A stretch of DNA of 64,000 nucleotides from Aquilaria yunnanensis (GCA_039654915.1 CM077594.1:17669001-17733000), one strand, 5' to 3'. Counted from the first letter of the stretch, positions 1-13,000 are shown. A program made the numbers and translations. The notes: generated by a model not told the origin, from the sequence alone.

Positions 1-838
1 CTATCACGAAATTGAGTGCTCTATAATTGACGCAAAATCGCCATGTGCCATTTTTTTGCATACCAGCAGAACCGACGAAAAGCAAGGGCCAGTACTGGGG
101 CGGATGATACCTTCAAAAAAACATTTGCTGCACCATACGTTCAACCTCCCCATTCTGGAAGTGCGGGTATCTATATGGTTTAACGTTCACCAATTGAACT
201 CCTGGTTTTAGTGTAATATGGTGGTCAATAGGGCTGCAAGGTGGAAAGCCAATCGGATCGAAGAAAATTTCTTCATAGCTTCCCAACACCTCTTGAAGGT
301 CACTAATGATGGCGGCTGTGTTCTCGAGTACATCGGAGGCAAGTGCATGCACGTCTAGTGATAGAATAAAAAGGGCAGCCACATTGTCCGCCTTTAGCCC
401 ATGCAATAATTGGGAGTAAGAAATAGAAGTAGGCCCTAGGGACTTGAGCCCATGGATTGTGACTTGTTTATCTCCCTGAAGAAAACTCATACAAAGGTTT
501 TGATAATCAAACAAAATGGGGCCCAAACAAGCCAACCATTGAACACCCAAAATGATATCAGCCCCATAAACAGGTAATAGATGGAAATCCAGTAAAAATT
601 CATTTTGACCCATTGTAAGGGAGACTTGGTCACACTTACCCATGCATTCCAGGGATGCTTCATCTCTCATGGTCACGTTTAGCTGGCCTGTTGATTGAAT
701 TAGCTGTCCCAGAAAGTGGGCCAAATGCCCTTGTATGAAATTGTGAGTGGATTCGCTGTCCACAATGGCCATAACTTTCTTCCGCTTAATGGCACCTTCG
801 ATACAGTGTTGTAGAGGTTGTCCTGCCATCCAATGCAT
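1..838 (-). pseudogene. Gypsy protease and start of reverse transcriptase, broken
   Basis: An aspartic protease domain is open from 838 to about 400, with active-site motif 'AIVDSESTHNFI' near 725-775 and flap-side motif 'GADIILGVQWL' near 530-560. The glycine of the usual D-S/T-G triad is glutamate here, so the enzyme is probably dead. The RT entry region ('HHITLKPGVQLVNVKPYRYP') follows near 170-230. After it comes 'GIIRPSTGP' near 80-105. The frame changes at an A-homopolymer near 50-56, and the window ends before the RT catalytic motif. Confidence 0.8.
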
Positions 839-867
839 GTAGGGACATTGTCAGTTGTTCCTCTTAA

Positions 868-1908
868 CTAGCAGGCGGCAGTGGTGCCTCCGCCATTGTC
901 AAAGACAGGCTCTGTTTCTGATAATGACCCATTATCCCTGTCATTGGGTATCAAGCATAGGAACTGAGGAGATTTACAGTGATGACCTGGAACAAAGCGT
1001 TCGTCACAGTTATAACAAAGCCATTTTTCTCGCCTTACTGCCATTTCCGTCGGAGTTAATCGCCTAATGGATATTTTGTTCTGAGTTACCATTTTCGGAG
1101 GTTGTGTACTTGGATTGAAGGGAGCTAGACTCGATCGATTTTGTTCATGCCGCAGCTGCGGTTTCTGGGTTGCCAGAACTTTATCTTCTACCAATTTCAC
1201 CATTCCCATGGCTTGTGACAGTGAAGCTGGCGGAGGAGGAGCAATTCTCTCTGGATCTCATCAGTAAGACCCGATATGAAATAGTTAGGAGGTTTTGGTT
1301 GGTAAGCCCGACCGTCCACCTTAATCTATAGAGCGCTGCCTCATGGTTGATGTAAGTTAAGGGCCAGAAGCATAACTCCAAATCACAGGCAAATGGTTCC
1401 CAAGTGGTTAGCTGATTGGTGGAATACATCCACTAATACCACATCAGGGCGGGTCCTGTGATGTAGAAGGCAGCAATCTCCAGTCATTGTTCTGGTGGTG
1501 TGCGATGATACAAGAAAAATTTTTAGATTTGAAATAGCCAACCTAGGACATTTTCCCCGGTGAACAAGGGTATCTCCAACTTAAGCAAGTGTGGGAAAGG
1601 AGGAATTGACGTTTCAAGGCCCGACACTGGGGTTGACGATGGCGTCGGTAAGAAGAGTGGTTGACCCTGTGGCGATGGAAGCAGAGGCGTCAACATCGGT
1701 TGTTTCTCCAGTCGGGCCAGCTTTAAGACAATGTCCGAGAGCACCGCCTGCTGCGATGTTAGCGATTTCTAAATGGATTCCGCGAGAGTGAAGTTTTTTT
1801 TTTCGCTAACGCATGCTGCTGCGCCATGGCCCCAATGGACTCCAGTTGTTGAATCTGGTCCGCGATCTTCGAAACGTTTTCTTCTATGGCTTTATACCGA
1901 GTAACCAT
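868..1908 (-). pseudogene. Gypsy gag pseudogene with zinc knuckle
   Basis: The likely start ATG is at 1908-1906. A short helical, coiled-coil-like N-terminus follows, with repeated I/L and Q/E residues around 1810-1900. The conserved gag motif 'PLFTGENVLGWLFQ' lies near 1525-1580. A capsid segment containing 'LTTWEPFACDLELCF' lies near 1370-1410. A cysteine/histidine knuckle 'CYNCDERFVPGHHC' lies at about 976-1017. Known role of the family: packaging of element RNA into virus-like particles. Several frame changes and stops separate these pieces, so no functional protein is expected. Confidence 0.75.
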
Positions 1909-2062
1909 TCATTATCCCATGACGATCATCATTTCTCTCAACGAGAGAACCAAATGATGCAGATATTTCCTGCAAGACAGAAGAAAATAGGGAAAAAGGG
2001 GTTTTCATAGAAACAAAGAAGGGCAGAGAGAGACAGACTTGTGAGGAAAAGAGAGATGGGGG

Positions 2063-3143
2063 CGTAGACATCAAATTTTAATTGGGTTAAAAAATATTTA
2101 ATTTAATTTACATTATTTAGCTCATTTTTAAATTGATATCCAAAATTTAAAAGTCTACCAATTTTGGAAACAACAAATTCAAGAAATCCAATTTTCGAGA
2201 GCCTAAAAGCACACAACTGGAGGCTTTGAATAAAAACTCATTATGTCATTTTGGCCAAAGTCCACTATTAGCAAATGGGGTCTTAAAATCCAAAATGATT
2301 AAAGCCTATGATTTTGCTCAAATATTCTAGAAAATTCTAGAATGCTCCATTAATTATCCTTTTAAATTAAATAAATTGGATAATTAATGAGGGATAATTA
2401 TCATATTTATTTTCTCTTAAGAAAAATATAAGAGATAAATACATGATAATTGTCACATGTGAGTTTCTTGAACCAAACCACTTCCCTTCTACATTTATAA
2501 ATAGGTCCCCAAAGCCAAGGGAAAAAAGAGGAAAAAAGAGGAAAAAAGAGGAAGAGAAGAAATTGAAGAGGGAAAAAACTTATAGAGAAAGAAAAATCTC
2601 TCTACAAGAAGTTTTCTCCTGTTCTTCAAGTCGATCAAGCACAAACGCCCGGCGAAAGAAGAAATCAACTCCAAAGAAGATCAAATCCCAGTTTCGAAGC
2701 TAGATTTGAAGAACTCGGTGAGGAAAGCGAAGAATGTGGGACAACGCTGGATCAAGTTCAAGTCCAGATCTAGCAGAAGCGGTGAGGAACGTGAAGGATT
2801 CGTTTCTGTGCTGCGTTAAATCAAACTCTAAGAAAAGTGGCAAGAAAGCGGCGGACATTGCACAAAGCCCCCAAGTCCAAGGAGTACATCAGAAAGTCTC
2901 AAACCGAAAGAAGCGGCAGGGACCTCGGTTCGTGTTCATGCAAGACAAGTCCAGAGTCTGTGTTTGCGAAGAAGCCATTCGCGTCTCCACCAAAAGCTCA
3001 AAGCGTTAATCAGAAAATTGTGCACGTGAGAAGCACGTTAGAGAGTCGATCCCCCAAAATCTCTGTTCTAAATTTTAATATTGTAATTTGTGCTACAATT
3101 AATTTCAGGATGTAATTTTTTACACGCGAAATTTGTGCGTATA
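2063..3143 (+). repeat. 5' LTR of Tat/Ogre-like element
   Basis: Identity with the 3' copy is clear from 2433 to 3141. The start at 2063 is inferred from the 'CGTAGACATC' beginning (a mutated TG start) next to a GGGGG run. A TATA-like 'TTTATAAATAGG' lies near 2495-2506, so U3 lies upstream of it. Both copies end with 'TTTTTTACACG' then 'GAAATTTGTGCGTA'. The copies differ by scattered substitutions, roughly 8 percent by eye over 350 bases, and by the copy number of a short GAAAAAAGAG-type unit (three here, two in the 3' LTR). Confidence 0.7.
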
Positions 3144-3149
3144 AATTTC

Positions 3150-3167
3150 TGGCGACTCTACTGGGGA
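3150..3167 (+). other. Primer binding site candidate (tRNA-Arg type)
   Basis: TGGCGACTCTACTGGGGA starts six bases after the LTR end. It begins with the TGG expected opposite a tRNA CCA end. The first ten bases match the complement of a plant tRNA-Arg 3' end as I remember it; this is knowledge, not a search. Confidence 0.6.
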
Positions 3168-3229
3168 CATTCTCTACCTCTCATCTTTCGCATCGGGGAA
3201 GCTTTGAAGAAACTTAAGTAAAGATCATC

Positions 3230-5443
3230 GAAGCCAAAAGTGCTACTGTCAATGCTGAGAAATCTGCGGCAAAGGAAAAGGAAGTCGCACTGGTTACTCG
3301 TGCAAAAGCTCGTGCTGAAGGATCTCAATTGGCGTCTCCGCTAAAGCAATTTTCTCACAAAAGCAAGAAACAAGGAATTGCTGTGGAAAAGAAAGAAATT
3401 CAACCAACAAAAGAGAGAGCCAATCCTTCAAGCCACTCCAACCATTCAAGTAGGAACAAGGAAGTGGAAGTTTCCGCCGAGCAGATAAGGGCTCGCTCAT
3501 CTTCCAAGACATCAATGAAAAGGGCCACCACAAGTGAAGAATCTAAAACTGGATATATGACTTTCCCAAAGAAAATGTGGGCGAATTACTCTTCATCCTT
3601 AGATTCAAAGTTGCCAGCCTTGGTAGCAGATTCTGGAAATCCTGAGGATCGTCTTGAGTGAATGGCATTTTCCATTGAAATGTTGACGGCAAAACTTGAA
3701 GAGAAAGATGCCCAGATTGCGTTGTTAATGAGTAAATTAGAAGCTCAACATTTTCCGAGGAAAGCAACTACAAGTGGCACTAAGAAAGCTGTTGATCCTA
3801 TTGCTGAAAAGCTTGAGAACATGGAAAAGCAGCAAAAGCAAAGTAAATATGATCGTACAGTCTTGCAAAGTGCCCTGAATGACACAGCCCAAAGGTCTGT
3901 GGCCTCATTGTCTGTGCAGCAACTTTAACACATGATCATGGATACCATTCGAGCTCAATCTGGAATGGCTCCACAATCATCCCTAGTGTATGCAAAGCCA
4001 TACTCAAGGAGGATCGATGAGCTAAGGAAGCCGTTAGGCTATTAACCACCAAAATTCTAACAATTTGATGGCAAGGGCAATCCGAAGCAACATGTGGCTC
4101 ACTTTATTGAAACCTGCAATAATGCTGGGACCTATGGTGATCTTATGGTGAAGCAATTTGTGCGATCATTGAAAGGGGCTGCCTTTGATTGGTACACGGA
4201 TATTCCTGCTGGATCCATTAATGGATAGGACCAACTTGAAAGAGATTTTTTGTCACGCTTCTACAGCAAGAGAAGGACGGTCAGCCTCCCGGAGTTGGCA
4301 ACGATCAAACAAAGGAAGGACGAGCCAGTGACAGAATACATAAAGCGATGGAGAACCAACGTCCTCAACTGCAATGAGCGGATAAGCGAAGCCTCTTCCA
4401 TCAATATGTGTGCGCAAGGGATGCACTGGGGAATACTCTATAGCTTGAAAGGAAACATGCCACATTCGTTTGAAGAACTCGCAACAAGGGCTCACGACCT
4501 GGAGATCCAAATTGCAAGGCATGGGAGCTATGTTCCAAGCAATTCCTCTCAAAAGAGATATGACAATAAAGACAAAGAAGAAAAGGTTGTGAAGACAAAA
4601 GAAACCATGGCTATAGCTGTTACTCCGGCAAAGATCTCCAGAGGGAACTCAAGTCTTGATACTAAATTTGTGAAGGGCCAACCGGATGTAAAGAAAAAAT
4701 TGACACTCAAGGAACTTGAAGCAAAACAATACCCATTTGCAGATTCGTATGTGCCGGCAATCTTGGACCAATTGCTAGAAAGGAACTTGATAGAATTGCC
4801 AAATCCAAATAGACCGGAGGAGGTTGGAAGGATAGACGACCCTAAGTATTGCCGATTTCACCGTATCATTGGCCACCCCGTCGAGAAATGATTTGTGTTG
4901 AAGGATCTTATAGTCCGCATGGAAAAGAAAGGGCATATCAAATTCGATGATTTGGAGGAACCATTGGTTTCCAATGTTGCCGAGATATGCTTTGAAGCGA
5001 CTTCCCCAAAGTTCGTAGAAAAACATGAGGATGAAGTCAAGGTCTCTACCCAAGACTTCACAGGGAAGAAAAATACACTTGAAGTACTCACATGTGGCCC
5101 AAAAGATGTTGTCCCAGTAAAATTTGAGGTCGATGGCGAGGTAACAACTATTTATGCATACCCTGGTATGCCAAAATACTCTAAAAACCCAAATGCCCCA
5201 AGCTTCTATGATGTCATGGTCGATGACTTAGATACATGGGAGTTCTCATCTGAGTCGGAAGATGAAGTCAATGATGGATGGTCAACGTTCATAAGTAAGA
5301 AAGAAAAATATGCTTGGACAAAAAGAGTAAGCATCCCAAGTCCTTCAAGAGTGTTTGACCCGATGAGCTACCAAGTAGAAAAGCCAACTGGGTGGGGAGA
5401 TTTAGCAAGTTCCAGTTCATCAGATAAGCAAGATGGTGAATGA
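3230..5443 (+). pseudogene. Tat/Ogre-like gag, interrupted by stops
   Basis: A single frame carries a lysine-rich N-terminal part (3230-3660), a coiled-coil-like stretch (3662-3925), the capsid domain (about 4060-4510) with 'FVRSLKGAAFDWYTD' and 'RDFLSRFYSKRR', and an acidic C-terminal part to 5441. The frame is kept throughout. Breaks are nonsense codons at 3659, 3926, 4043, 4226, 4889 and 5441; the one at 4226 sits where the family usually has tryptophan. No classic CCHC knuckle is visible. The family's role is particle assembly. Protein output as a whole is not expected. Confidence 0.78.
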
Positions 5444-5611
5444 AAAATGGTGAGAGACCAAAGACGAAGAAGGAATCAACCACCACACTCTCCTTTACTA
5501 GAAGCTCCGAAAGACAAAAAACTGGAAGGGTGTAACCCCACAAAAGTGCATCCTCAAATGCCTAGGAAAGTTTGGAAGCCACTACATCCAGCAAGTGCAG
5601 AATCACAATAG

Positions 5612-6559
5612 GTGGTTAGGAGGTCCGTGACACTGCTTGACTATTTCCCAAAGTCATATTTTATAAAACACAATGTAGAGGTAAACGCTACAGGCGTTCA
5701 TGGAGATAGCGAATTAAGTCGTAGCCATAAAGGACCTGGCAAAGTAAGCATTGGAGATAAGGTTGATGTGGTAATGGCTGGCATCATCTCCAAACTCAAA
5801 GATCTCCCTGTTACCATGACCATGAATGAGGTTCTCAAGCCACTACAAGATATTCGGCTAGCCATACTTCAAGTGCTCATTGACCCAGAAGCTTATGAAG
5901 GAAAGGTGTTTCACAAAAAGGCAAACGATAAGTGTGTCACCTGTATGGCTACAATATCTTTTGATGACGAAGATTTGCAGTTGGGCCGTCGTTTGCATAA
6001 TCGACCTCTTTATGTAAGCGGATATATTTTCGAACACCTGATTGGGAGGATCCTAATTGATGGTGGCTCCGCTGTGAATATCATGCCTATTCGAACATTG
6101 AAGAAGGTCGGGCTATCCATAAAGGATCTTTCAAGTAGCAAGTTGACCATCCAAGGTTTCAACCAAAAGGGGCAATGCTCTACAGGGAAAATTCAGCTTA
6201 CAATGGAGATAGAAGAGTCGAAGACCTTTGCTTTGTTCTATGTTATTGACGCAAATACTTCATATGACTTGCTGCTCGGGCGTACTTGGATGCATGAAAA
6301 TGAAGTTGTATCATCAACTTGGCACCAATGCTTCAAGTATGTTGGTGATGATGGAAGCATCAAGCGTGTAGTGGCAGAAACCGCCCCTTTTGACATCGAG
6401 GAAACCCATTTTGCCGACGCCAAGTTCTACTTGGAAGACTGCCAAGATACGAAGCCCAAGGCTTTCTCCATAATGCTCCCTAAAGCAAAAAGCACCAAAG
6501 GGAACATCCCTGCCTCGACCAGCAAACTTCGCTTTCTAAAGAAGATGCTAGAGTACTAA
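5612..6559 (+). pseudogene. Retropepsin domain of Tat/Ogre-like element
   Basis: The open stretch continues the gag frame. The aspartic protease core has active site 'RILIDGGSAVNIMP' near 6048-6090 and the second conserved strand 'YDLLLGRTWMHEN' near 6262-6300. The D-G-G-S form replaces the usual D-T/S-G and is common in this type of plant element. The frame ends at 6559, and pol continues one frame over from about 6568. That could be a natural frameshift, the site of the intron known between pro and RT in Ogre elements, or a simple indel. Confidence 0.78.
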
Positions 6560-6567
6560 AAGAAGAC

Positions 6568-9345
6568 ATGGTCCTACCAATCTCCTCACTCTCTAAATTA
6601 ACTGTGTCTGATGAACCTGCAAAGAAAATGAAGGAATTTCAAAGCTTGAGAGCAAATGCATGGTTTGGCCCCAAGGTCGAGAAATTGTTTCAAAAAGCAG
6701 GATATGGTAAAGGTGAACCCCGGCAACTTGGTGATTTGGATGCAATCATTGGAAAAAAACAGCTTGGGGAAAAGTATGGTTTAGGATATCAACCATCTAA
6801 CCTTGCAAAGAATGCATCATGCAACCCGATGATGATTCAGATTTATGAGTATGATGAAGACCAAGTAAAGTTGCAGGTTAACCAGGAGGAAAAATAAACC
6901 CGTGAGAATGTTCGAGTCTCCGTATTTAAACGCTTGGGACCAAAAGCCCGTACTTATAATATACAAAGGACTTCAGTTTTTGCACGGCTCGGGCTAAATG
7001 GAGCTCATCCGAAAGCACAAGCAAAGGCCAAACGCCAAAGGCAAAAGAGACAAAAGCGTCGCCACCAAACATCTCACGAAGATGATAATCCTCAAGAAGA
7101 AGTAGCCTCCTGCAATAATGTCGCACTTGAAGGACGAGATCAAGATGAGCCAAGCATGGAAGAAGTAGTCGAGAAAACTGAACCAAGCCCTGCGTCTGAA
7201 GCTTTTGAGGAATGAGGGCAAACAACTGTTGATGACTTGAAGGAACTAAATTTAGGGATGCCGGATCATCCAAAGCCGGTGTTTGTCAGCAGCCTGCTGG
7301 GTCCTGAATAGGAGGCGAGGTACTTCGAGCTACTGAAAGAATATGAAGATGTCTTTGTATGGTCTTATAGGGAGATGCATGGATTGGATCCAAAGATCGT
7401 TGTCCATCACCTTGCCGTGAAGCATGGATCCTGCCCCGTCAAACAGGCTCAACGAAGATTTCGGCCAGAACTTATTCCACAAATTGAGGCTGAAGTAGAT
7501 AAACTTATTGATGCGGGCTTCATTCGAGAAGTTAAGTACTCCACCTGGATTTCAAACATTGTGGTCGTGAGGAAGAAGAACGGCCAAATCAGAATCTGTA
7601 TAGACTTCCGAGATCTGAATCTAGCCTGCCCAAAGGATGACTTCCCATTGCCAATAATAGAATTAATGGTTGATTTAATGACGGGACATGAAGCTTTGTC
7701 CTTCATGGATGGGTTCTCTGGTTACAACCAAATTCGCATGGATTAGAGAGATGAGGAATTTATAGCCTTTCGTACTCCAAAAGGGATCTATTGCTACAAA
7801 GTTATGCCATTTGGACTCAAGAATGCCGGTGCAACTTACCAACGAGCGATGCAAAGAATCTTTGATGACATGTTGCACAAGAAAGTATAATGCTATGTCG
7901 ATGACTTGGTGGTGAAGATGAAAAACAAGTCAGAGTACTTAAAGGACTTGCGTGACGTCTTTGACCGACTTCACAAATACCAACTAAAGATGAATCCTCT
8001 CAAATGTGCTTTCGGTGTTACTTCTGGAAAGTTCTTAGGATTCATCATCCGTCATCGTGGCATCGAGGTGGACCAATCAAAGATAGACGCAATCCTAAAA
8101 ATGCCTGAGCCAAGTAACACCCGTGAGCTTAAAAGCCTGCAAGGAAGATTAGCATACATAAGGCAGTTTATCTCCAACCTAGTAGGACGATGCCACCCAT
8201 TTAGTAGGCTCCTAAAAAAAGATATGACTTTTATCTGGGATGACGCTTACAAGAATGCATTTAAAAGTATAAAGCACTACCTACTCCATCCACCCGTCCT
8301 TGTTGCTCCAATTCAAGGAAAGCCTTTAATATTGTACATAGCTGCCCAAGAACACTCATTGGGGGCACTTCTTGCTCAACAAAATGATGAGGGGAAGGAA
8401 AATGCACTCTACTACTTGAGTCGAAGGCTAGTGGGGGCGGAAGCTAATTATTCTCCAATTGAGAAGATATGCCTGGCATTGATCTTTGCTATAAAGAAGT
8501 TAATGCATTATATGCTAGCTTATGTAGTCCATATTGTGTCAAAGGCTGATCCACTGAAGTACTTGATGTCAAGACCGGTACTTTCGGGAAGGTTGGCTAA
8601 ATGGGTTCTTCTTCTGTCTGAATTTGACATAGTGTTTGTCTCGCAAAAGGCAATCAAAGGGCAAGCATTGGCGGATTTTCTTGCCAATCACCCTATACCA
8701 GCAGAATGGGAACTCTCAGGAGACATACCAGATGAGGAAGTCTTCCTTGCACAAATCATCCCGACCAGGAAGATGTTCTTTGATGGTGCATCTCGAGAAT
8801 ATGGAGCGGGGGCAGGTGTGGTGTTCGTCTCTCCCTACAATGAAGTTTTGCCATACTCTTTCAGCTTGCTCGAGAAGTGCTCGAATAATGTAGTGGAGTA
8901 TCAAGACTTGCTAATTGGATTGGAAGCAGCCATGGACATGCAAATCCAAGAACTGGAGATCTTTGGAGATTCTAAGCTGGTGGTCAACCAACTTCTCCAA
9001 GAATACAATGTTCGCAAACCTGAATTACTCCCTTTATTTGAATATGCAAGGCATTTACTGGACCAATTAGAGCAAGTAAGCATCCATCATGTTGCCAGAG
9101 GGCATAATCGACATGCCGATGCTTTAGCCAACCTGGCAGCTGTTCTAGCAAATTCAGCCGAGCAAGAAGCCTCGATCCAAGTACATAAAAGATGGGTGGT
9201 ACCACAAATATTAGTCGAGAAATATGGGTGCAGTCATACTATCTCCGTCATTGAACCAAAGGAGGATTGGCGACAACCGTTTATTAGTTACTTGGAACAT
9301 GGTAACCTACATGAAGACCCTCGCCGTCGAGCTGATATTCGCTGA
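6568..9345 (+). pseudogene. RT, RNase H and archaeal-type RNase H of Tat/Ogre-like element
   Basis: One frame holds a G-patch-like linker ('GYGKGEPRQLG', 'GLGYQPSN', 6700-6800), a basic region (6930-7210) and RT (about 7440-8230). RT motifs include 'FREVKYSTW'-type entry sequence, 'KNGQIRICIDFRDLN' (7577-7620), 'VMPFGLKNAGATYQ' (7801-7845) and the catalytic 'YVDDLVV' (7894-7914). A degenerate RNase H follows ('LYIAAQEHSLGA', 8334-8370). A second RNase H lies at about 8775-9135, with 'FFDGASREYGAGAG', 'VEYQDLLIGLE', 'FGDSKLVVNQL' and 'HADALANLA', keeping its acidic residues. Stops lie at 6895, 7213, 7309, 7744, 7888 and 9343, with no frameshift inside. Confidence 0.85.
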
Positions 9346-9639
9346 AGAGCACCAAGGTTCGTCCACTTCAAGGAGGTTCTCTATCGCCGCTCTATCGAAG
9401 GAGTCTTCCTTAGATGCCTAAGTGATGAAGAAGCGAGGCAAGTTGTAGAAGAAGCTCATTTTGGAATCTGTGGAGCTCATCAGTCTAAACCAAAACTTTA
9501 CCATCGTATCAAAAGGATGGGGTATTATTGGCCAACTATGGTGAAGGATTGCATCAGCTACGCCAGGAGATGTCAAGCCTGCCAATTCCATGCCAACCTC
9601 ATTCATCAACCTCCGAAGCTGTTATATCCCACAGTGACT
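9346..9639 (+). pseudogene. Integrase zinc-binding domain only; core deleted
   Basis: The pol frame continues after the stop at 9343 with an HHCC integrase zinc domain: histidines in 'HFGICGAHQSKPKLYH', then 'GYYWPTMVKDC' and 'CQACQ'. It ends abruptly at about 9639, exactly where three copies of a 60-65 bp repeat begin. The D,D-35-E catalytic core and C-terminal domain that should follow (about 900 bases) are absent. The element could not integrate on its own. Confidence 0.82.
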
Positions 9640-9815
9640 TGTAATACTCCTGTCCCGCACGAGTATAAACTATGTACGGTGAAATCCTCAAAACAAAAAA
9701 AAAATGTAATACTCTTAGCCCGTATGAGTATAAACTGTGTACGGCAAAATCTTCAAAACAAAAATGTAATACTCCTGGCCCGCACGAGTATAAACTGTGA
9801 ACGGCTAAATCAAAT
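9640..9815 (+). repeat. Three-copy tandem repeat, 60-65 bp unit
   Basis: Units starting at 9640, 9705 and 9765 each read TGTAATACTC, then a C/T-rich stretch, then 'GAGTATAAACT' and 'GTACGG'-like bases. They are imperfect copies separated by A-runs. The repeat sits at the edge of the missing integrase core. Confidence 0.85.
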
Positions 9816-10023
9816 GAAAATTTCCCTTTTGAGCTATGTTTTGCTTGTCACTTAGTTCAAGTACATCCTTATTATTAAGGTTGAGATGTTATTTAAAGAT
9901 TGGGAATAAGTAAGACGATGAGATTAAAAAAAAATAGAATAGATATTTTCATTGCATTCCGGAATCCTGCAACAGCCTACCTAATCCTAAATAAAATAAA
10001 AAAAAAGGAAAAGGAAAGTAAGG
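9816..10023. other. Spacer between pol and the antisense gene
   Basis: AT-rich sequence with A-runs; nothing recognisable on either strand. It separates the convergent ends of the sense pol and the antisense PMD gene and may hold the 3' UTR of either. Confidence 0.5.
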
Positions 10024-13000
10024 CTACATGGAAATGGTGGCCCAATCCCCAGAAAAAATGTCTAAAAGCTCTTTCTCAAGTTCTTGCCTTCGCCGATTTA
10101 CTGCTTCAATCCTAGATCCCCCTACAGCTAAGTAGTCTTTGATTTCTTCGCGCCTTGCATCCAAGGAACTAAGTGCTTCAAGAGATTTCTGACTCTCATC
10201 GCGGAACCTATCAATGGCAGTTAATGAATCGGCTATTTGCTGTTGAAGCTTCTCTATCTGGGCATTAGCATTCTTTATGATATTAACATGTGAATCTATT
10301 TTCTCAGCAAAAGTCACCACTCGTGAAGTATGAATGCCAGATTTTGCTTCAATAGAAGCAAGCTCCCTCTAATTTACCTCTGGGTCCAATGATTGCATGG
10401 CTTCTTGCCTCTATGAAAGGTACACATCAGTTCCTTTAAGTAGAGAATCCATCTTTTCAAGTAAGGGGGAGCAATCCACAAAGAAACATTTTGTCAAAAG
10501 ATTAGGAATTTCATCCCTCTTACAATGCCACCAATCTCGTAGTGAAGAAAATCCATTTTGCAAAGCAGCATCACCTTCCTTCTTCAAGTAGTCTATGAGG
10601 CCACAGTAAATAATCTCCTTAATGAGATCCACTGAAGTAAAAGACTCCTTTGGCATGCTGGAAGCACAAGAGAGTATTGGCACAATTTGTGAGTTTCCCT
10701 TCAGAGGATAAGGCATCGGTACTGCATCAATGGTAGGTGCCTTGCATGGAGAAGCTATGACTTGGCCATTCGACACAACTTCCACTTCATCTTTCTCATT
10801 TGAATTATCTTCTATAGGACGATCAGATAAACCATCTAGAGCTCCAATCGTTTCAATGCCATGTGCCAGGTCTTCTTCATAGAGAAGGTGTTTTGATTCC
10901 GGTACATTAGGGAAGACTGTAGCAAGGACAAGATTAGACAAACTAAAATGAAGAAACAATTTTTTTTTTAATCAAAACAGAAGGGAGATACTTACCCTTA
11001 TTAAGAGACTTCGGGGACATGCCAAGACTGTTCCCTAAGCTTTGACAAGAAGAAGAACATTTGTTACTTGAAGCTTGCACACTAGGTTCCAGCAAAAGCT
11101 GTTCACGAGGTTTTAACTTGATCATCTTTCTTATAGGAGCCACTAATGCTCCCGTCACCAGACGCTTCTTTGGATCTAGGCTTTGCTCCTTAACTAAGGA
11201 TGGTGGAATTTTGACAAGAGATAACTCGAAGCTTGGTTTCTCACTTTCCAACAATACAGAAATTGGAATTTTCTCCAAAGTAGGGAGCACCTTACTTTTC
11301 CATCAATTTGTATAGCTCAGGTCAACTTGCAAGCCAATGGTTGAAAAAAACTTGGGGATGTGGAATCTAGCACATGTACCAATCCGAGTCAAAGACAACC
11401 ACGCTTCATATAAGAAGTCAAGCCGAGAAGGAAGAATAGTGAGTTTTGGGTTGCCAGGAAGCCTCTGAAGAAAGCCATGTTGCCAAGCAAACCGATGAGG
11501 ATTATAGTACTCCGAGATAAAGGTATTGTTCCGACGATATGTCAAGTATCCGAGACGGAGGCTCATCATGAACTTTGCGGTATCTTGCCCTCTTTTCCCA
11601 TCATCAACATGCTCCCCTGGATTTATTATTGAAGCCGGCATAGGATTCCATGAGAAATCACAAGACGAAAGTCCATCACGTAGCAAAGACCTACAGTCAG
11701 CAGCAGAATCTTCCCAATGTTGATAAGCATTTAAGGTTCCACGAATCTTCTGGATCAGAGGACGAGGCAAATCTTTGCTCATGGTGTCATAAACTCCCCG
11801 TGGAAAATGCAAGCCAGCCCAAGCATAAAGAAAATGACCAGGAAATGCTACTTTCACCCAGCTAAGATCACGAGACTTTCCTTCAAGCTGCCTAGTCTCA
11901 GAGAGCCGTCTATAAATGCATGCCAGGATAGGAGGTACCAAACTAAAGATGACTTATTGTGCCATCTTTCATGCAGCTTTGAAAGTTCCAGGTCGTAAGT
12001 CATCATTGAAAGGGAGAATGTAGCGGCAAAGCCATAAAGCCAAGTAAGCAGCAATTTTGAGCTCATCATGAAATTTTGGAAAAGTAGGACACTCAAGCTT
12101 AGGGAAAGCCGGCGAATCAAATGAAAAATCAGAGTTTTGGGAAGCCATCATAAACGATCTCTTGATTTGCAGACTTTTAGTGCATTGACCGCCACGATCA
12201 TACTTCACTTGAGTCGCCACCTGATATTGCTTAGAGGCACGAGGATTGGGCATAGGATCCTTCACTTTAAACCAAAAATCAATCCAATCAGCATACGAAA
12301 GCCTATCTTTGTTCTTACTAAAAGCAATCTCTGAGAAAGCCTTGAAGAGGTACATACAAGTCTCCGGCAAGCCATCCGTATTACGATCCATGAGCTCAGT
12401 GTAGCTTGGCACAGCCTCTTCGTAATACTCTCCCTGAATGGAAAGGCCGCTAATCTCACACAACTCCTATAGCGATATGCCGATTTCACCTTCTGAAGTG
12501 ATGAAAGTATTTTTTCCAGGAGACCAAGCCTCAACCAAAGCACGATACATTCCATTCGGCCGATGGTAGTCAAAACGCGCAGCTCCGATGGCAGAAGATA
12601 AGTCAGTAAGCCTGTTCACCTGCAACATACCACAAGTGTTGACAGTCCATTCCCTGAAACCACGCAAATACTGAATCTCACCTCTTGAATCAAGGGAAAA
12701 GCCCCACTTCAGTTGATGACAGGAAATGAGCTCAGCTACATGCGGCTTTGGAACATCATGAACATTCACATGAGACGGGGGAAAGCACAAGGATGGTCGA
12801 CAATCTGGCAAAACAACATCTCCAAGAACCATATCCTTATCCAAAGGATACTCACTAAGCCTCGGCATGCTCGGTTCTTCAACGCGGTGTAGGTGCTCCA
12901 TGGCATAAAAACCGACAAAAGGATAACGAACAACAAGCTTAATTGGGCCAACATCACCTCCAGAACGCGGCTTCACGGTGGCTTTTGGAAGTATCAAATA

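Larger units (their letters stand above)
1..2062 (-). mobile_element. Ty3/Gypsy retrotransposon remnant (element A), gag to RT start
   Basis: Read on the minus strand, this stretch holds gag, a zinc knuckle, retropepsin and the first part of a reverse transcriptase, in Gypsy order, and runs off the left edge of the window. No LTR of this element is visible, and stop codons and frameshifts break every part. Its 5' leader appears cut at 2062, where the Tat/Ogre-like element begins, so A is probably the older insertion. The lineage within Gypsy is not resolved. Confidence 0.85.

Noticed and set aside
2443..3115. Lysine-rich ORFs near 2443-3115 and 13417-13973
   Set aside because: They lie inside the LTRs of the Tat-like element and are repeated in both, so they are chance frames in LTR sequence.
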